A stretch of DNA of 64,000 nucleotides from Reclinomonas americana ATCC 50394 (lineage: Eukaryota > Jakobida > Jakobea > Jakobida): positions 26,619 to 90,618 of the forward strand of contig PS015022.1 in assembly GCA_048213135.1 (NCBI GenBank), read 5' to 3'. Position 1 is the first letter of the stretch. Every line of letters starts with the position of its first letter. A program made the position numbers and the translations under genes. Below are positions 45,292 to 56,893 of this stretch, in pieces. A model generated the notes under the pieces. It did not search any database. It saw only the letters and a list, made by a program, of their open reading frames with translations, and was not told the origin of the DNA.

Positions 45292-47186
45292 ATGTCGCGC
45301 TTGTGTTTCTCTCAGGTGTTGCGGCGCATGGTCGGCGCCCCCTCCATGACTGGTGCGCCTTGCTTGCTCTCGCACTCTGTGTGCATGTCTGTCTGCTCAC
45401 TTCTGTGTGTGTGCGCGCAGGTTTCATCAGGTTTTTTGCTTCTCTCTTGTGTGCGCACTGTAACCCATGCATGACACTGTCTCTCTCTGCGTGCGTGATA
45501 GTCGCCCGGCTCCGTTTGTGATGGCACAGCGTGTCGCGTTGACTCGCGTCTTCTCCACGGGAAAGGGTGCGTCTCCCAAGCCACACTCTGGTCTCTTTCA
45601 GCGCTCATGTCGATGATGTATGCAGAGCTCAACATTGTCGTGCCTTCCATGGGAGACTCGATCTCCGAGGGCACTATTGTCGAGTGGCTGCGCAGTTGCG
45701 TGAGTCATGTACGCACAGAGACAGGCACAGGAGGACACAACACACACACACACACACACACATACTCGTACACGCACGCACCCTTGCAAACACACACACA
45801 CGCCACACCTATGCACATGGAGCGGTCGTTCTGAGTGAGCATGCAGAGCCCGGCGATTCCATTGCCGAGGACGAGGTGCTGGTGCAGCTCGAGACTGACA
45901 AGGTGGCGCGAGCTCGTCCTCTTTCTCCATCGTTCGTGCCGTCTCTCACTGCGTGTGCGTGTGAGTGAAGATCACGGTGGACGTGCGTGCGCCTCAGGGT
46001 GGCACCGTTGTCAAGACGCTGGCGGCCAAGAATGATACCGTGTCGGTCGGACAGGTGATTGCGGTGTTGCAGACGGGTGCGGCTGGTGCTGGTGCGTCGA
46101 TTCGTGTGTGTACAGTGTGTGGTTGAGAGAGAGAGAGAGAGAGAGAGATTGACACCGTACACAGCCAAGCCTGCTCCTGCTGCTGCTGCCGCCGCCCCGG
46201 CTGCCAAGCCTGCTGCTCCCGCTGCTGCTGCGGCGGCTCCGGCGGCTGCCCCTGCGAAGCCTGCTGCCCCGAAGCCGGCTCCGGCGCCGACTGCTGCTGC
46301 GCCGGCTGCCAAGTCGACTGACGAGCTGCAGGAGCGTCGTGTGCCCATGTCCAAGATGCGCAAGCGCATTGCCGAGCGCCTGAAGGAGGCTCAGAACACT
46401 TATGCAATGCTGACGACGTTTAACGAGGTGCGTGTGTCTCTCTCAACACACACACTCTCTCTCGTTTCCGTTTTCCCCACTCACTCTCCGCACGAAAAAA
46501 AGGTGGACATGAGTGCGGTGATGCAGCTGCGCAACGAATTCAAGGACGTGTTTGAGAAGCGCCACGGTGTGAAGCTCGGCTTCATGTCGGCCTTTGTGTA
46601 CGCCGCGTGCATTGCGCTGCAGCGAGTGCCGGCGGTGAATGCGGTGATTGACGGCGACGATGTGGTGTACCGCGACTACTGCGACGTCAGCGTGGCAGTG
46701 GCGACTCCAAAGGGCCTCGTGGTCCCCGTGATCCGCAACGCCGAGAAGCTGTCGTTTGCCGGCATCGAGAAGGAGATTGGCAGACTGGGCGAGCTCGCTC
46801 GCGTCGGCGGTCTGACGATTCAGGATGTTGCGTGCACGCGCGTGTGTGTGTGTGCGCCCTGCATTCCCTCCCTCCTCCTCCTCATCTCCTTCATCGACTA
46901 AATGCAGATGCAAGGCGGCACCTTCTCCATCTCCAACGGTGGCGTGTTCGGCTCTCTGATGGGCACACCCATCATCAACCCGCCACAGTCGGCGATTCTC
47001 GGCATGCACGCCATCAAGGACCGCGCAGTGGTGGACGAGAAGACCAAGCAGGTGGTGGCCCGACCCATGATGTACATTGCGCTCACCTACGACCACCGAT
47101 TGGTCGACGGCCGCGAAGCCGTCACCTTCCTCAAGACCATCAAGGAGATCGTGGAGGACCCGCGCCGCATCGTGCTCGACATCTAA
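45292..47186 (+). CDS. DLST: dihydrolipoyllysine succinyltransferase, E2 of 2-oxoglutarate dehydrogenase
   Basis: ATG 45292 gives a basic mitochondrial presequence ([20 protein letters not shown]) assembled from small exons. The lipoyl domain follows: [38 protein letters not shown] (lipoyl Lys at the end), [17 protein letters not shown]. An extremely Ala/Pro-rich linker of about 50 residues replaces any visible E1/E3-binding domain, as in DLST. The catalytic core has [79 protein letters not shown] and the active-site [12 protein letters not shown]. The stop is TAA 47184-47186. The enzyme transfers succinyl from E1-bound lipoamide to CoA in the TCA cycle, in the mitochondrial matrix. The domain order and SMGDSI motif exclude pyruvate dehydrogenase E2. 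Confidence 0.94.
45738..45762 (+). repeat. (CA)n microsatellite in a DLST intron
   Basis: About 12 CA units lie in the intron that splits the lipoyl domain after EWLR. A (GA)n run of about 12 units occurs in another intron of the same gene at 46124-46148. Confidence 0.9.
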
Positions 47187-47301
47187 ACCAGGCATTCTTC
47201 GGAACGTCGCTTCACGTCGCGATGTCGAGAAATGAAAAGGTCCTGCTCGCGGCAGTCCGTTTTCATGTCGGAAATCCACTTCTCTCACTCTCTGTCGCGC
47301 G

Positions 47302-50300
47302 ATGTCGTTTGCGCGGATCGAAGAGCAGTTTCGGAAGGTAGATGCCGACGAGCAGCGAGTGCGCGAGTACTTTTCTCCAGTAACCTCCAATCAGAAAGTC
47401 GTCAATCGCTCCCGACATCGGTTTGCTTCACTGTCACATGCTGTTTTTTCCCTCTGGTTTATGCTCATCTCTGACCTGTTGACAGCTACATCAAGTTCCT
47501 CAATGATGAAGAGAGGTGAGCAGTCGTCTGTGTGCGTGTGTGTGAGCGTTTGTGTCACTGACAATCAGCAACAGTCGCGCAGCTCGAGCGATCGAGTCGT
47601 CAGCGCAGAGTGATGAGGAGGCAGTCAAGCTGCAACGTGTGCGAGCGTTGCGTCTCTCTCTCACACTCTCTCTCGCTCACAGACTGTGTGTGCGTGTGCG
47701 CATTCGTCTCACACGGTATTGCGCACGACATTACAGGCTGAAGATTGCCGGCGCCAAGGCACGCCCAGCACTCACAGTGCGTAAGGCCACATTGGGTATA
47801 CACAGATGCGCACTCCCCTGACTCTTTGTCTCCATCCGACACAGGTACTGGCAGCGAGACTGAAGCAATTCACTGAGAATATCGAGGAGCATGTGGAGAC
47901 TGAGTCTCGTGACACGCTGCTGGAACGCCTCGGTCGCCTCGAGTCGATCATCAAGCTGACGAGTTTGAACAAGGCTGCTGTGTTGCGTGATGCATGTGGT
48001 CCGTCGGGCGCTTGCTCGGTTGTGTGCCGCTGACATTCTTCGTGGCACGCTGGGCAGCGATTCGGTGGCGAGTGCTGTTGGAGCGGGCAAGCCGGCCGCG
48101 GCACCGGCGATGCATGGAGGTCCGCCACAGCCGCCTGCGGGGATGGCCGGTCAGGGGGATGGTGCAGGCTCTGAGGAGACGTATCCGCTGCCGGAGTTGT
48201 TTGATGAGCGGCGACGAGTTGCGCCGCAGTGATCAGTTAATTGTGTGATCGATTGTTCAGGTGATTGAATGGCGACCGCTTGTGCAGGTGGGTGCTGCAC
48301 GACAGACAGCCGCAGTGCCGACGATGCAGTCGCGAGCGCGACCACCGGCACCGCCCAGCACGCTGTCGGCCGGCTCCACTCGCTTCGGCATGCAGTTGCC
48401 TGCGTCGCCGTCGAGGACACCGGGTTCGTCGGCGGCCACCACACCGCTCGGATCGGCTCGCGATCGTCGGGGAAGCGGCAGTGGTGGCAGTGCGCATCCT
48501 GTGGTGGAACCAGTGACCGACGAGAATCGCGAGGTGGTCGAAGACTTGCTGGTGCTGAATCCGCCTGTCGTTGTCATGTCGGTCGGCCACCAGCGCATGT
48601 CCAGCACCGGCAGCGCTCTTGGTGGCGCCGACGATCGTGCAGTGCCTACCGCAACGACTGGATCGACTCCGACGTCGTCAACCACGCCGTCTGCAACCAC
48701 CACTGCACGACAGCGCTCACGGACAACCATTGCAGCCGCACCGCCTCCAACCCAACAGTCGCTGCTTCTGGTTCGCCAAGGGAGCCTGCAGCATCGACGA
48801 CGGTCATCGCTGCACGGCCTGGTGCGTGCCTTCCACCTTGTTGTTGTCCCATGCTTGACTCTTGAACTGACCGCAGTCTGTGACAGCGGCCGATGCTGCC
48901 GTTGCAGGCCACGCTCGATGTTGGCGACATGCCGACTGACCGCTCCAATCTGAGCAGCCGGTCATCGATGATGGGCATTGATGGCTCGCTGTTCAACCTG
49001 CAGATCAAGGTCACTCGCTACGCGTCACTCGCTTTGTTGCCGTTGCGTGATGTGTCGAAACGTGATTGGTGTATCCCGTGCTGAAACCAGACTCTGTGCT
49101 GCAGTCAACTGCCCGACAAGTTCGCCTTCATCTCCAACACGGGCGACACGATGCGTGCCCTGTCACTCAGTTTCTCCGGCGATATCTCTGCCAGCGGTGG
49201 TGCTGCTGCAAGTGGCAGTGGCGGTGGTGGTGGCGGCCAGGGATCGCGTCCACCATCGCGCTCAACCTCGCCACAGCAGCAGAAGCGCGCACAGAGTGCC
49301 GGCCCCGGAGCGCAGCGCCCCGGAACCTCGTCACTCAATCGACCATTGAACAAGTATCACAAGGACTATTACAAGCTGCTGGTGCGCGACTGTGCACGAT
49401 GCAATCGCGAGTGGAAGATGATTGACTGACGAGCTGACACTGTCTGGTGTGTGCAATAGCTGCAACTTGAGTCGACCGCGCCCAACATGGAGAGATGGCT
49501 GGCAGATGTAACCATTCGGGACCTCGATGACACAAGAGAGTCTGGGCGTGCCTCGTTCTCTCGACTGAAGGTGCGTGCACGCGTGCGTGAGGGATGAATA
49601 TGCAGAAGCAGTGTGTCACTCTGGCTCCCTGCCCGCCACAGATCAACAAGAACAATTGTGTGGTGTTCAAGGAGGCGCACGGCCCATTCTTGAATCCAGT
49701 TGGTTCGTGTGTTGGACGAGTTAGTTTTTTTGCGATTCCACGAGATGTGTTAATGGGGGCGTGTGTTGTGCAGATTTGCTGCGGTCCGTCAACACGCCGG
49801 AGCAACTATTCGGGCACACTCTCAGCATCGAAGTGACGGTCACGTTCCCCAAGCGACTGAACACGATTGAGACGCGCGTGACTCTCTCTGGTGTGTTGAG
49901 CATGTGCCTTGCTCATGCCACTTTATCACGTTCTGATTTTCATGGAGGCGCAGATGTGGCCGGTGAAGATGTCAGCGAGGCGCGGTCACCGTCGTTTGCC
50001 ATGGCCGGTGCGGGCCATCGCATACACAACGACAGTGGCAGTGAGGACGACGAGGCTCTGTTGGCGTTTCCGGCGCACAGTCGATGGGCGAACGCTATTG
50101 TGTCACTGAGGGTGAGTTGGGCGGTGCGAGGAAGAGAATAAGAGTGTTATCATACGCAAGACCCTCACACTTATGCAGGAGTCGCAGCAGCCGAGAGAGG
50201 GAGCAGCGCCGTTGAGCAAGGTAACATGCCCACACGGACATCAAATACAGTACACCATGAATGCTCACCCTTCTGTGCAGGATGTGTCTTTTGTGATTGA

Positions 50301-50502
50301 CGACGCTCTCCGACATCAAGTGTCGTCGATGCTGCACGTCACTGGTGAAATGTCGGCGTGGACTGACGGAACCGACAGGTGTGGTCCTAGTGCGTGCTGA
50401 GGGAGGTTCAGAGTGTTGCCGCTGAACAAAGTGGTTGTATACCAGATCACCATCTCCACCGGGAAAGATGACGGCATCGACGAGGATGGGGCGGCGGAGT
50501 AG
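47302..50502 (+). CDS. large unrecognised multi-exon protein with disordered middle
   Basis: ATG 47302 opens a charged helical N-terminus (MSFARIEEQFRKVDADEQRV). Spliced exons continue with YIKFLNDEER, RAARAIESSAQSDEEAVKLQ, LKIAGAKARPALT and a strongly helical VLAARLKQFTENIEEHVETE then LERLGRLESIIKLTSLNKAA. Next come Pro/Ala/Ser-rich and Thr-rich disordered exons, and a probable folded region: SLFNLQIK, LPDKFAFISNTGDTMRALSL, NKYHKDYYKLL, MERWLADVTIRDLDD and INKNNCVVFKEAHGPF. The C-terminal part is beta-rich (SIEVTVTFPKRLNTIETRVT, DVSFVIDDALRHQVSSML, LPLNKVVVYQITIST) and ends at TAG 50500-50502 in the version I favour. I do not recognise the family. An alternative splice choice in the last exon leads into the downstream Ser/Arg-rich exons, so the 3' end is provisional. 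Confidence 0.55.
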
Positions 50503-51301
50503 AAGTAGCAGTGGCCATGCGCGAGGTGAGCCATGTTTTGGATAACGCATTCTTTCAAGATGATACTCACTCTTCTCCACGTCCCCGCACAGCTCGATCA
50601 GCGGCGGAGCGACGAAGACAGCAGACCGAGTACGAGTGGAACACAGAGCAGGACAAGCAGCTGCGGCGCAAATAGTTGTGTGCTGATGTGGTGCTGAGAT
50701 TTTCATTGGCGCACACCAGTTGGTCTTACCGCGCTCCGCGCAGTACCGACGTGTTGCCGGTGTTTGCTCGACCACTGATTCTTGGACGACCGTCAAGTGC
50801 TCTGCTGGCACCACCGGACGCGCGCATGTTTCGTAGCCGCTGTCGCATCCGTCCTCGTTGTTGCCACTTGCTCACCCCTCTCCCCCCCGCACACAGCCTG
50901 GGACGAGTTGCCGATCGACCGCAGAGTGCTGCGCATGTGCCGTCTCGCTCGCGGTCACCGTCCCTCAATGCGCGTTCACGATCGGTCTCTGCCCTCGGTC
51001 ATCGACCTCCACTAGGTACCGCCCGACGCAGACAACCACCACCCTCTCTGTGCACGCCACTCACGTGTATTCTTTGCGTGCAGGCATGACAGGTCTCGCA
51101 AGCAGCGGAGACATGAGACCACCATCGCGACCGGCGAGTCCGGCCGATGCATGGGAGGCAACAGTAATGTCGCCATCGCCAGCAGCGACACCCGCAGCTG
51201 CAGCCGGTGGTGGTGGCGGGCGATCGATCTCGCCCGACGTGGTGCGACCGGCCTCGTCCAGCATGCGACCACATCGCGACGCATCCGTGCGGTGGGAGTA
51301 G
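50503..51301 (+). CDS. Ser/Arg/Pro-rich exons, separate gene or alternative 3' part of the preceding gene
   Basis: A chain of frames with usable junctions ends in TAG 51299-51301. The last exon, after GTGCAG near 51083, reads MTGLASSGDMRPPSRPASP then DAWEATVMSPSPAATPAAAA and SSSMRPHRDASVRWE. The exon before it is rich in SR dipeptides (SRSRSPSLNARSRSVSALG). An upstream piece could read SAAERRRQQTEYEWNTEQDK or other frames. The 50510-50880 junctions cannot be settled by eye. The composition suggests a disordered tail with phosphorylation sites and no domain is recognised. The opposite strand also has an open frame but lacks splice-consistent continuity. The neighbouring Mpv17-like gene converges from 51466. 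Confidence 0.38.
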
Positions 51302-51465
51302 TGAGCAAGTACAAAGAGAGGGAGAGAGGATCACACGTTTGTGTGGGTGCGCGTGCAGAACCCCGCGCCTCAGCTGTAGAAGACATGTAGCATTCGTTGT
51401 TGTATTGTTTGTTCGTCGTCGCCCCAACTGTGCTTACACGAGACCACAACCAGGCGAAGCGCGCA

Positions 51466-52295
51466 TTACTGGCTCACAACTGCAGATGCAACAAGGATGA
51501 GAGCAGTTCGTTGACAACGGCGACAACAGCGACAGCCAACGCAACTCGACAGGTAGATGCCCCACACGAAGGCCACCATGTTCGAGAACAAGACGCGGAA
51601 ACGCACCGGCACAAAGCTGCACACACAAGTGAACAACCAAGACTTGAAACTGCATGCAGTGCACGAGCGCACGAACCGGAAGTTGATGAGCTGCGCCACA
51701 GGCCACAGCTTCCACCCGGCAAAGATGGTGGGGATCACTGTGGTGGCCAGCGTGCGCGGGATATCACCCGGTCGCCCATCCGCCGCCGCCATGAAGCTGA
51801 AGAACGCCGAGGTCATAAACAGCGCAAACAAGGTCTGATCGACCGCCAGCTTGATCATCATCTGACGAAAGAAGAGGCAGCACGAGTGAGCACAGACATG
51901 CAACTAACACTCTCTCTCTCTCTCTCTTACCTTTCCACTGCCTACATAACGCTCGAGTAGCTTGTGCCAGTGATGCACCAGCACACCAGCAATGGCTCCC
52001 CACGTGCCAAACCTCAGAGTCTTGCCAAAGGCAAACGACCACACACGACCAGCACGCAGTGCAGCACCGCGCTCAAAGCCCACTTGCGCAATCACATTGG
52101 AGAGCACAGACAGAGTCGCGGATGTGAGAGACTGCACACACGCGAGTGAGTGTGTGTGTGTGAATGAGAGCCAGTGTGTGTGTGTGTGTCAACTGATACC
52201 TTTGTGAGGATGGGCTTGTGCTCCAGAGACTTTTCGTAAAAGCCGAGGATGCGTCGCCACAGTGGCACCGATCGTTCTTCCTTGCTCAACGCCAT
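51466..52295 (-). CDS. Mpv17/PMP22-family inner-membrane or peroxisomal channel-like protein
   Basis: ATG 52295 starts MALSKEERSVPLWRRILGFY and the spliced product ends IYLSIVSQ at TAA 51468-51466, about 190-200 residues. Family hallmarks are FYEKSLEHKPILTK, LTSATLSVLSNVIAQ, FGTWGAIAGVLVHHWHKLLE, MMIKLAVDQTLFALFMTSAF, and the signature GWKLWPVAQLINFRFV followed by PVRFRVLFSNMVAFVWGIYL. Four hydrophobic segments are expected. Members include Mpv17/Sym1 (mitochondrial inner membrane) and PMP22/PXMP2 (peroxisome); the short N-terminus does not decide between them. The final exon holds only five codons after a GTTGCG donor at 51545. The start lies 125 bp from the 3' end of the next minus-strand gene. 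Confidence 0.87.
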
Positions 52296-52419
52296 TACAC
52301 AGAAGGGGGAGGAGGAGTTCACTGTCGCAATCGCTCGATGTCCGCTCGATCGGAGAATTTTGGTGACGGACAGGACCACAAGTGGCAACGTAGAGGAGAG
52401 AGAGAGAGGCACGTAGAGA

Positions 52420-54687
52420 TCAGACGCGATCAGCTGCAGCGCCACCACTGGTGAAGTCGGCGGAGGCTGTCGGTGCGTGGCTGCGCGTGGCCACAGGAGC
52501 AGCACTGGCGGCGGTCATTGGGGAGGTGCGAGTGGCGACGGCGACGCCACTGGGTGAGGCTCGTGAGCGTGGAGAGGCGGCTGCGTTGAGCTGGTTCGTG
52601 AGACGTTCGGCTTCGCGCTTGCAGCGATCGCCGAGCTGCGCCTTGAAGCGCTGCTGCTCGCTCTGCCAGAAGCGGTCGTCGCGGAAAACGTGCGGCTCGC
52701 ACAGGTAGCGGCGGCGCACGTCGACGAGGCACGGTACGACCATCAGCTTGGCCAGCAGGCGGCTCAGTGACCTGCGATTGTGAACGTGAGGACAATTCTT
52801 GTCGACAATACTGGTGGGTCCGGAGACGGTACGCAACGCCCACAGGTTTCGCCACTCGACGAGCTCGCTGACCTTGTCGTCGTCCATGTCCAACGACGGC
52901 GGCAGCACGGAGCCGTCAAAGAGGCGACCGTCCTCCCACTCAATCTCAGTCCGGGTCTCCGACGCCTGCCACGGATCAAAGAGCGCCACGAAGAGGTCGC
53001 CCTTGATGCCAGCCGCTCCGCGTTGCATGAACCAGTGCGGCGAGGAGACAAACGAGCGCAACACCTGCACGAGCACCTTCTTGCGTGCCGGAGTGAGTCG
53101 GTCGTCCTGATAGTCGTCGGCGTTGCCGCCGGCTTCCTGCGCTCGAGAGGAGAAGCGTGAGAAGGAAATAGGAGGCGAGGGAACGAGAAGAGGTGTTCTG
53201 ACAGCACCAGCATCTGCTCGATGCGGCCGACGAGGGCGTCGCAGGTGCCGGTGATCATGTTGTGCGCGTCGGCCACTGATGGCGAGTGTGTGAGACTGCA
53301 ACTTTCCCCAAAAAGAATAAGAGAGTGAAGCAGTGCCACGAAACAAATGCCGTCGATGAGCCGCTTTGCGTTCTTGCGCTCCGCCGACAGCATCGGGTCC
53401 TGCTCGAGATCGCGGTTGGAGCTGGACATTGACCCGCGGCGCAGCTGCGTGCCCTCCAGCGTGGTGAGGTCGTGCAACAGCTGCGGCACCGTCTGCTTGG
53501 CGGGGATGAAGCGCTCGACCACCGCCGCGAAGCCGGCCTTCAGACGCGTCAGCTGGTCCACTTGCGGCGTCCGGGAGAACGTGCCGTACTCGACCAGCGC
53601 ACCAGCGTAGCGGCGGATAATGACCTCGCGGTAAAAGTACTGCAGGCAGGGAGGAAAGTAATATCAAACAAACACAAGGGTAATGCAGTGCAACAGCAAC
53701 CGACCTCCATGAACAGAGTGAACTCACTGTGCGAGCAGGAGGCAAACATGAGAGGCTACACGTGGAGGATTAGGGCGTTGCAACAGAGACGCACTCGCGC
53801 TCCATCTTCTTGTTGCTGTCCAGATCAAACTGCGTCATGATGCTGTTCACATGGACGGCGTCAATGTGGTCCACCAGCGCCTTGGTGCTGGCCTCGGTGA
53901 TCGGCAACGGCGCCGCATCGCGCATGTGATCTACGTACGAACTTAAACGAGCAGCTCAGCAGCTCAGCAGCAGCACACACAACGCGCACCCGTAAGCCGC
54001 TCCCGGAAGTGCTGGATGAACTCGTCCGGCTCAATCGTTCCCTGCGCATGATCGCTGTTAGTGGCCGAGGGTGGAAAAGGCTGAAGGCAGAAAAAGCGAA
54101 CACGCGCCGACTTGTCTGTATCAATCTGTGCAAAGAAGTCGTCGAGATCCTGCTGCCAGCCGGGCGTACGGAAGCGCAGCTCCACAATCGAGACTAGTGT
54201 AGCCCACGCAACATAAAAACACAAGCACATGGGATCCGAGGAAAGACCGAAACGCAACTGCACCACTCGACATACGCGCTCGCCGCATGCTGCAACTGCA
54301 CATCCAGCAGGTGCCGCTGGAAGAACGGCAGAGGCACGAACGTCGGAACTGTTGTACACCACGTGAGCAAACAGACACGTGCGTTGCTGTGAGAGAGACG
54401 CAACTGTGTCCATCTCTCTTGACCTCCAACAGCTTATAATCCGGCCACGACTCCACGGGCAGTCGCTGCACACGACGCGGAGCAGCTGCACTCATGGCCA
54501 CACCCACAGGCGACAGCACTCCACTGCCTCCACCTCCACTGCCACTCTCCTGAGAGTGCGAGGTGCGCCGATGACGAGTGGCCGAGAGAGGCGCCTCATA
54601 GTCGACATACGCCGCGTCCAGTGCCGTCAGAGGCGCAACACCCGCGCTGAATGGCGACTGCCACTCAGACGTGCAACAGTTGCCCAT
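52420..54687 (-). CDS. myristoylation-motif protein with EF-hand-like loops, family unknown
   Basis: ATG 54687 encodes MGNCCTSEWQSPFSAG, a strong N-myristoylation/palmitoylation motif. A disordered linker (TSHSQESGSGGGGSG) leads to a folded region: LPVESWPDYKLLEV, FVPLPFFQRHLLDVQL, VELRFRTPGWQQDLDDFFAQ. One EF-hand-like loop is split by an intron (DTDKS joined to GTIEPDEFIQHF) and a second may be FDLDSNKKMERE. The C-terminal half has long helices (VDQLTRLKAGFAAVVERFIP), RLTPARKKVLVQVLRSFV, a well-formed acidic stretch SLDMDDDKVSELVEWRNLWA and a Ser/Ala tail ending at TGA 52422-52420. I do not recognise the main domain. A calcium-responsive membrane-associated role is inferred. The exon around 54190-54370 is uncertain. 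Confidence 0.6.
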
Positions 54688-54781
54688 CTCTGAGACAGAC
54701 TGACACAAGCGACGACGGATTTCGCGAGCAACTAAGTGTGCTTTTAGTTGTTGGTTAGGCGCGCGCCTTTTTGCCCGCCAG
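54688..54781. promoter_or_regulatory. 94-bp head-to-head intergenic region between two acylation-motif genes
   Basis: The start codons for MGNCC (minus) and MGGCC (plus) proteins are only 94 bp apart. The interval contains TTTTAGTTGTTGGTTAGGCGCG and no TATA box at a standard position. A shared bidirectional promoter is the simplest reading. Confidence 0.5.
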
Positions 54782-55928
54782 ATGGGCGGTTGCTGTAGTC
54801 ACGACAGCAAGCCGCCTGCGCACGGAGAGGCGCCTATAGGTGCGCAAGGTGTGCAGGAGGGGCCCACGCGGTTGACACCGAGCTCCGGGACGCCGAGTGG
54901 AGCTGGTCTTGTGCAGCCGGTGCCTACGCGGCCCTCGCCGACAATGAAGAAGCACGAGTGGCAGGAGGATGATGGCGATGCAGAGGTTAAGAGTCACTCT
55001 CAGTCGCTTGTTGCGCAGAGTGATTACGCGTGTGATCCCGCGCAAGTGGTGCGTTGTTCATTTGCCTGTCGCTCACGCCTCACTCGCTAACAACAACCGT
55101 GGTGTTAGACGCTGGTGCAGTCGGAGAACAGTTGCGCGCGCTGCTCTCTGTCTTCTCACACCTGTCTTGCTCACCACTGTTGTATGTAGTCTATGTGCGG
55201 TACTTGGCGCGTAAGGTGCCGACGGGTCTGCTGGCCAGCGAGGCCGAGCAGCAGGCGTTGGTGGATGTCACAGATTTCCTTCGTTGCGCCATTCTCTTGT
55301 TGTTGCATTTTCGTTGTGGGTTTGTCATGGTGTTGGTGTGTGCAGGTCGTTTGGTGCAGAAGCATCTGAAGAACGGCAAGGAGGCGGGGCGTATCATCTT
55401 CCGCGAGTCGCAAAAGGCGCTGGATGACTCGAGTGCGTCTTGTGTGCCTTGTGTGCTGCTGCTGTTGTCTTCGCACATAATGTATGCGTGTGCAGCGGAT
55501 CCGCTGGTTGACTTGCTGCGCTCGCTGGGCGAGTCGGAGCGTTTGGCTGCGCGTCCGGAGAACAAGCGTGCGTCTGTGCGCAGAGTGAGCGTCTTGGCGG
55601 ATGTGTTGCGCTTATTGTGTTTTCGTGCAGTGCCGCTCATCTCGTTTGGCGTGTTCTACCTGCTGTACAACGAGGCGTTTGACAAGATCTTTGCGGCGTA
55701 CGAGCAGTACGTCAGTGAGCACCCCGGCACCACCTTCAATCGCACTGTGTGCACGTACATCAAGAGCGTGCTGCAGCTGCGCACCGAGATGAAGTTCAAG
55801 CCGAGCGTGCACACGGATCTGAGCACTGTGCTGAGCACGTACGCTCGCCAGGGCGAATTCCGAGCGCCGGCATATGTCGGCCTTTCGCTCCGCACCGTGG
55901 AGTTGCTGCGTGTTGCCGGTATGTATTG

Positions 55929-55961
<33 letters not shown>

Positions 55962-56782
55962 CATGTCGGAGGTGCTTTTGCTACTCAACGGGTTGGTGGC
56001 GCAGACCGCATGGTGGCTGTGTGGATGGACGATCACAAGACGGAGGCCGACGCGGTGGCCCGGTCGTACACGACGACGGTTGGTTTCCGCCTCTGCCACA
56101 CGCGTTCCTTTCTATGTTCGTTCATTGATGCTGATGAGTTTGCGTAGGACGAGACGAATGTGCCACACAACCTCCTCTTTGATTTGTTCCAGCGGGCGTG
56201 GGATGCGTACAACCGCCGCGAGGTTCAGAGTGAGTACGAGACCGCGCTGTGCCAGTTGCCGCTGACGGCGGAGTCGTCTGAGGTTGGCGAGCCGGTGACC
56301 TGCTGGCTTCATGCCGACCTGGTGGCCAAGCCGAGCCCCAAGAGTCGCCACGCCCTGACCGACAAGGTGTGCCAGATGTACCACAAGACCGACGAGCAGA
56401 TTCAATTGTTGCCGATGAGGTGAGGTTGCTGGCGCGATCTTTGCCTATTGCGTTTCCTCACCGTTGTGCGTGCGTGCGTGACAGCAAATTTCACGACTTG
56501 CTGTTCGACTTGGTGGCGATGCCGATTCGCGTTTTCATCGTCAACGTGTCTGCCTGGTTCGACGCCGAGATGAGTGAGGCGTCCTCGTCGTCGTCGGTGG
56601 ACTCGGATACGTGGCACACCGTGCGCCAGCAGGTGGACAACGCCGTCGTCAGGTACATCAAGGGTGGACAGCTGGCCGAGCTGCTGGAGAGTCTCAAGCA
56701 TCCTCCACGCGCCGACCCAAGTCCGCGTTACCACCATTCACGCATCTTGCACAGCAGTTCCAGCAGCACCAGCTCCCAGTAA
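54782..56782 (+). CDS. myristoylation-motif helical protein, family unknown
   Basis: ATG 54782 opens MGGCCSHDSKPPAHGEAP, again an N-myristoyl/palmitoyl signal, then a Pro/Thr-rich linker. Exons bounded by GTGCGT-type donors give [140 protein letters not shown] and KFHDLLFDLVAMPIRVFIVN. It ends in a Ser-rich tail at TAA 56780-56782. The body is mostly helical, and one segment (ISFGVFYLLYNEAF) is hydrophobic but short. I do not recognise it. It shares only the N-terminal signal with its divergent neighbour, so a joint membrane complex is speculative. Confidence 0.58.
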
Positions 56783-56893
56783 TACTGCAACCAATGCAAC
56801 GGGATCTCCAGTGTGTGTGCAATGATGCGAATGCAATTAAAAAAAACAGAGTGCGTTACTGTACATTTTTCCACCCCCCCTCCACTACGTGTG

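Noticed and set aside
46190-46320. The Ala/Pro-rich stretch in DLST as an assembly error
   Set aside because: Flexible Ala/Pro linkers between lipoyl and catalytic domains are normal in E2 proteins, and the frame stays open on both sides.
50095-50814. A 239-codon minus-strand frame as a separate gene
   Set aside because: Its composition is His/Arg/Leu/Pro-rich without motifs, and the plus strand in the same region yields plausible beta-rich exons with usable junctions.
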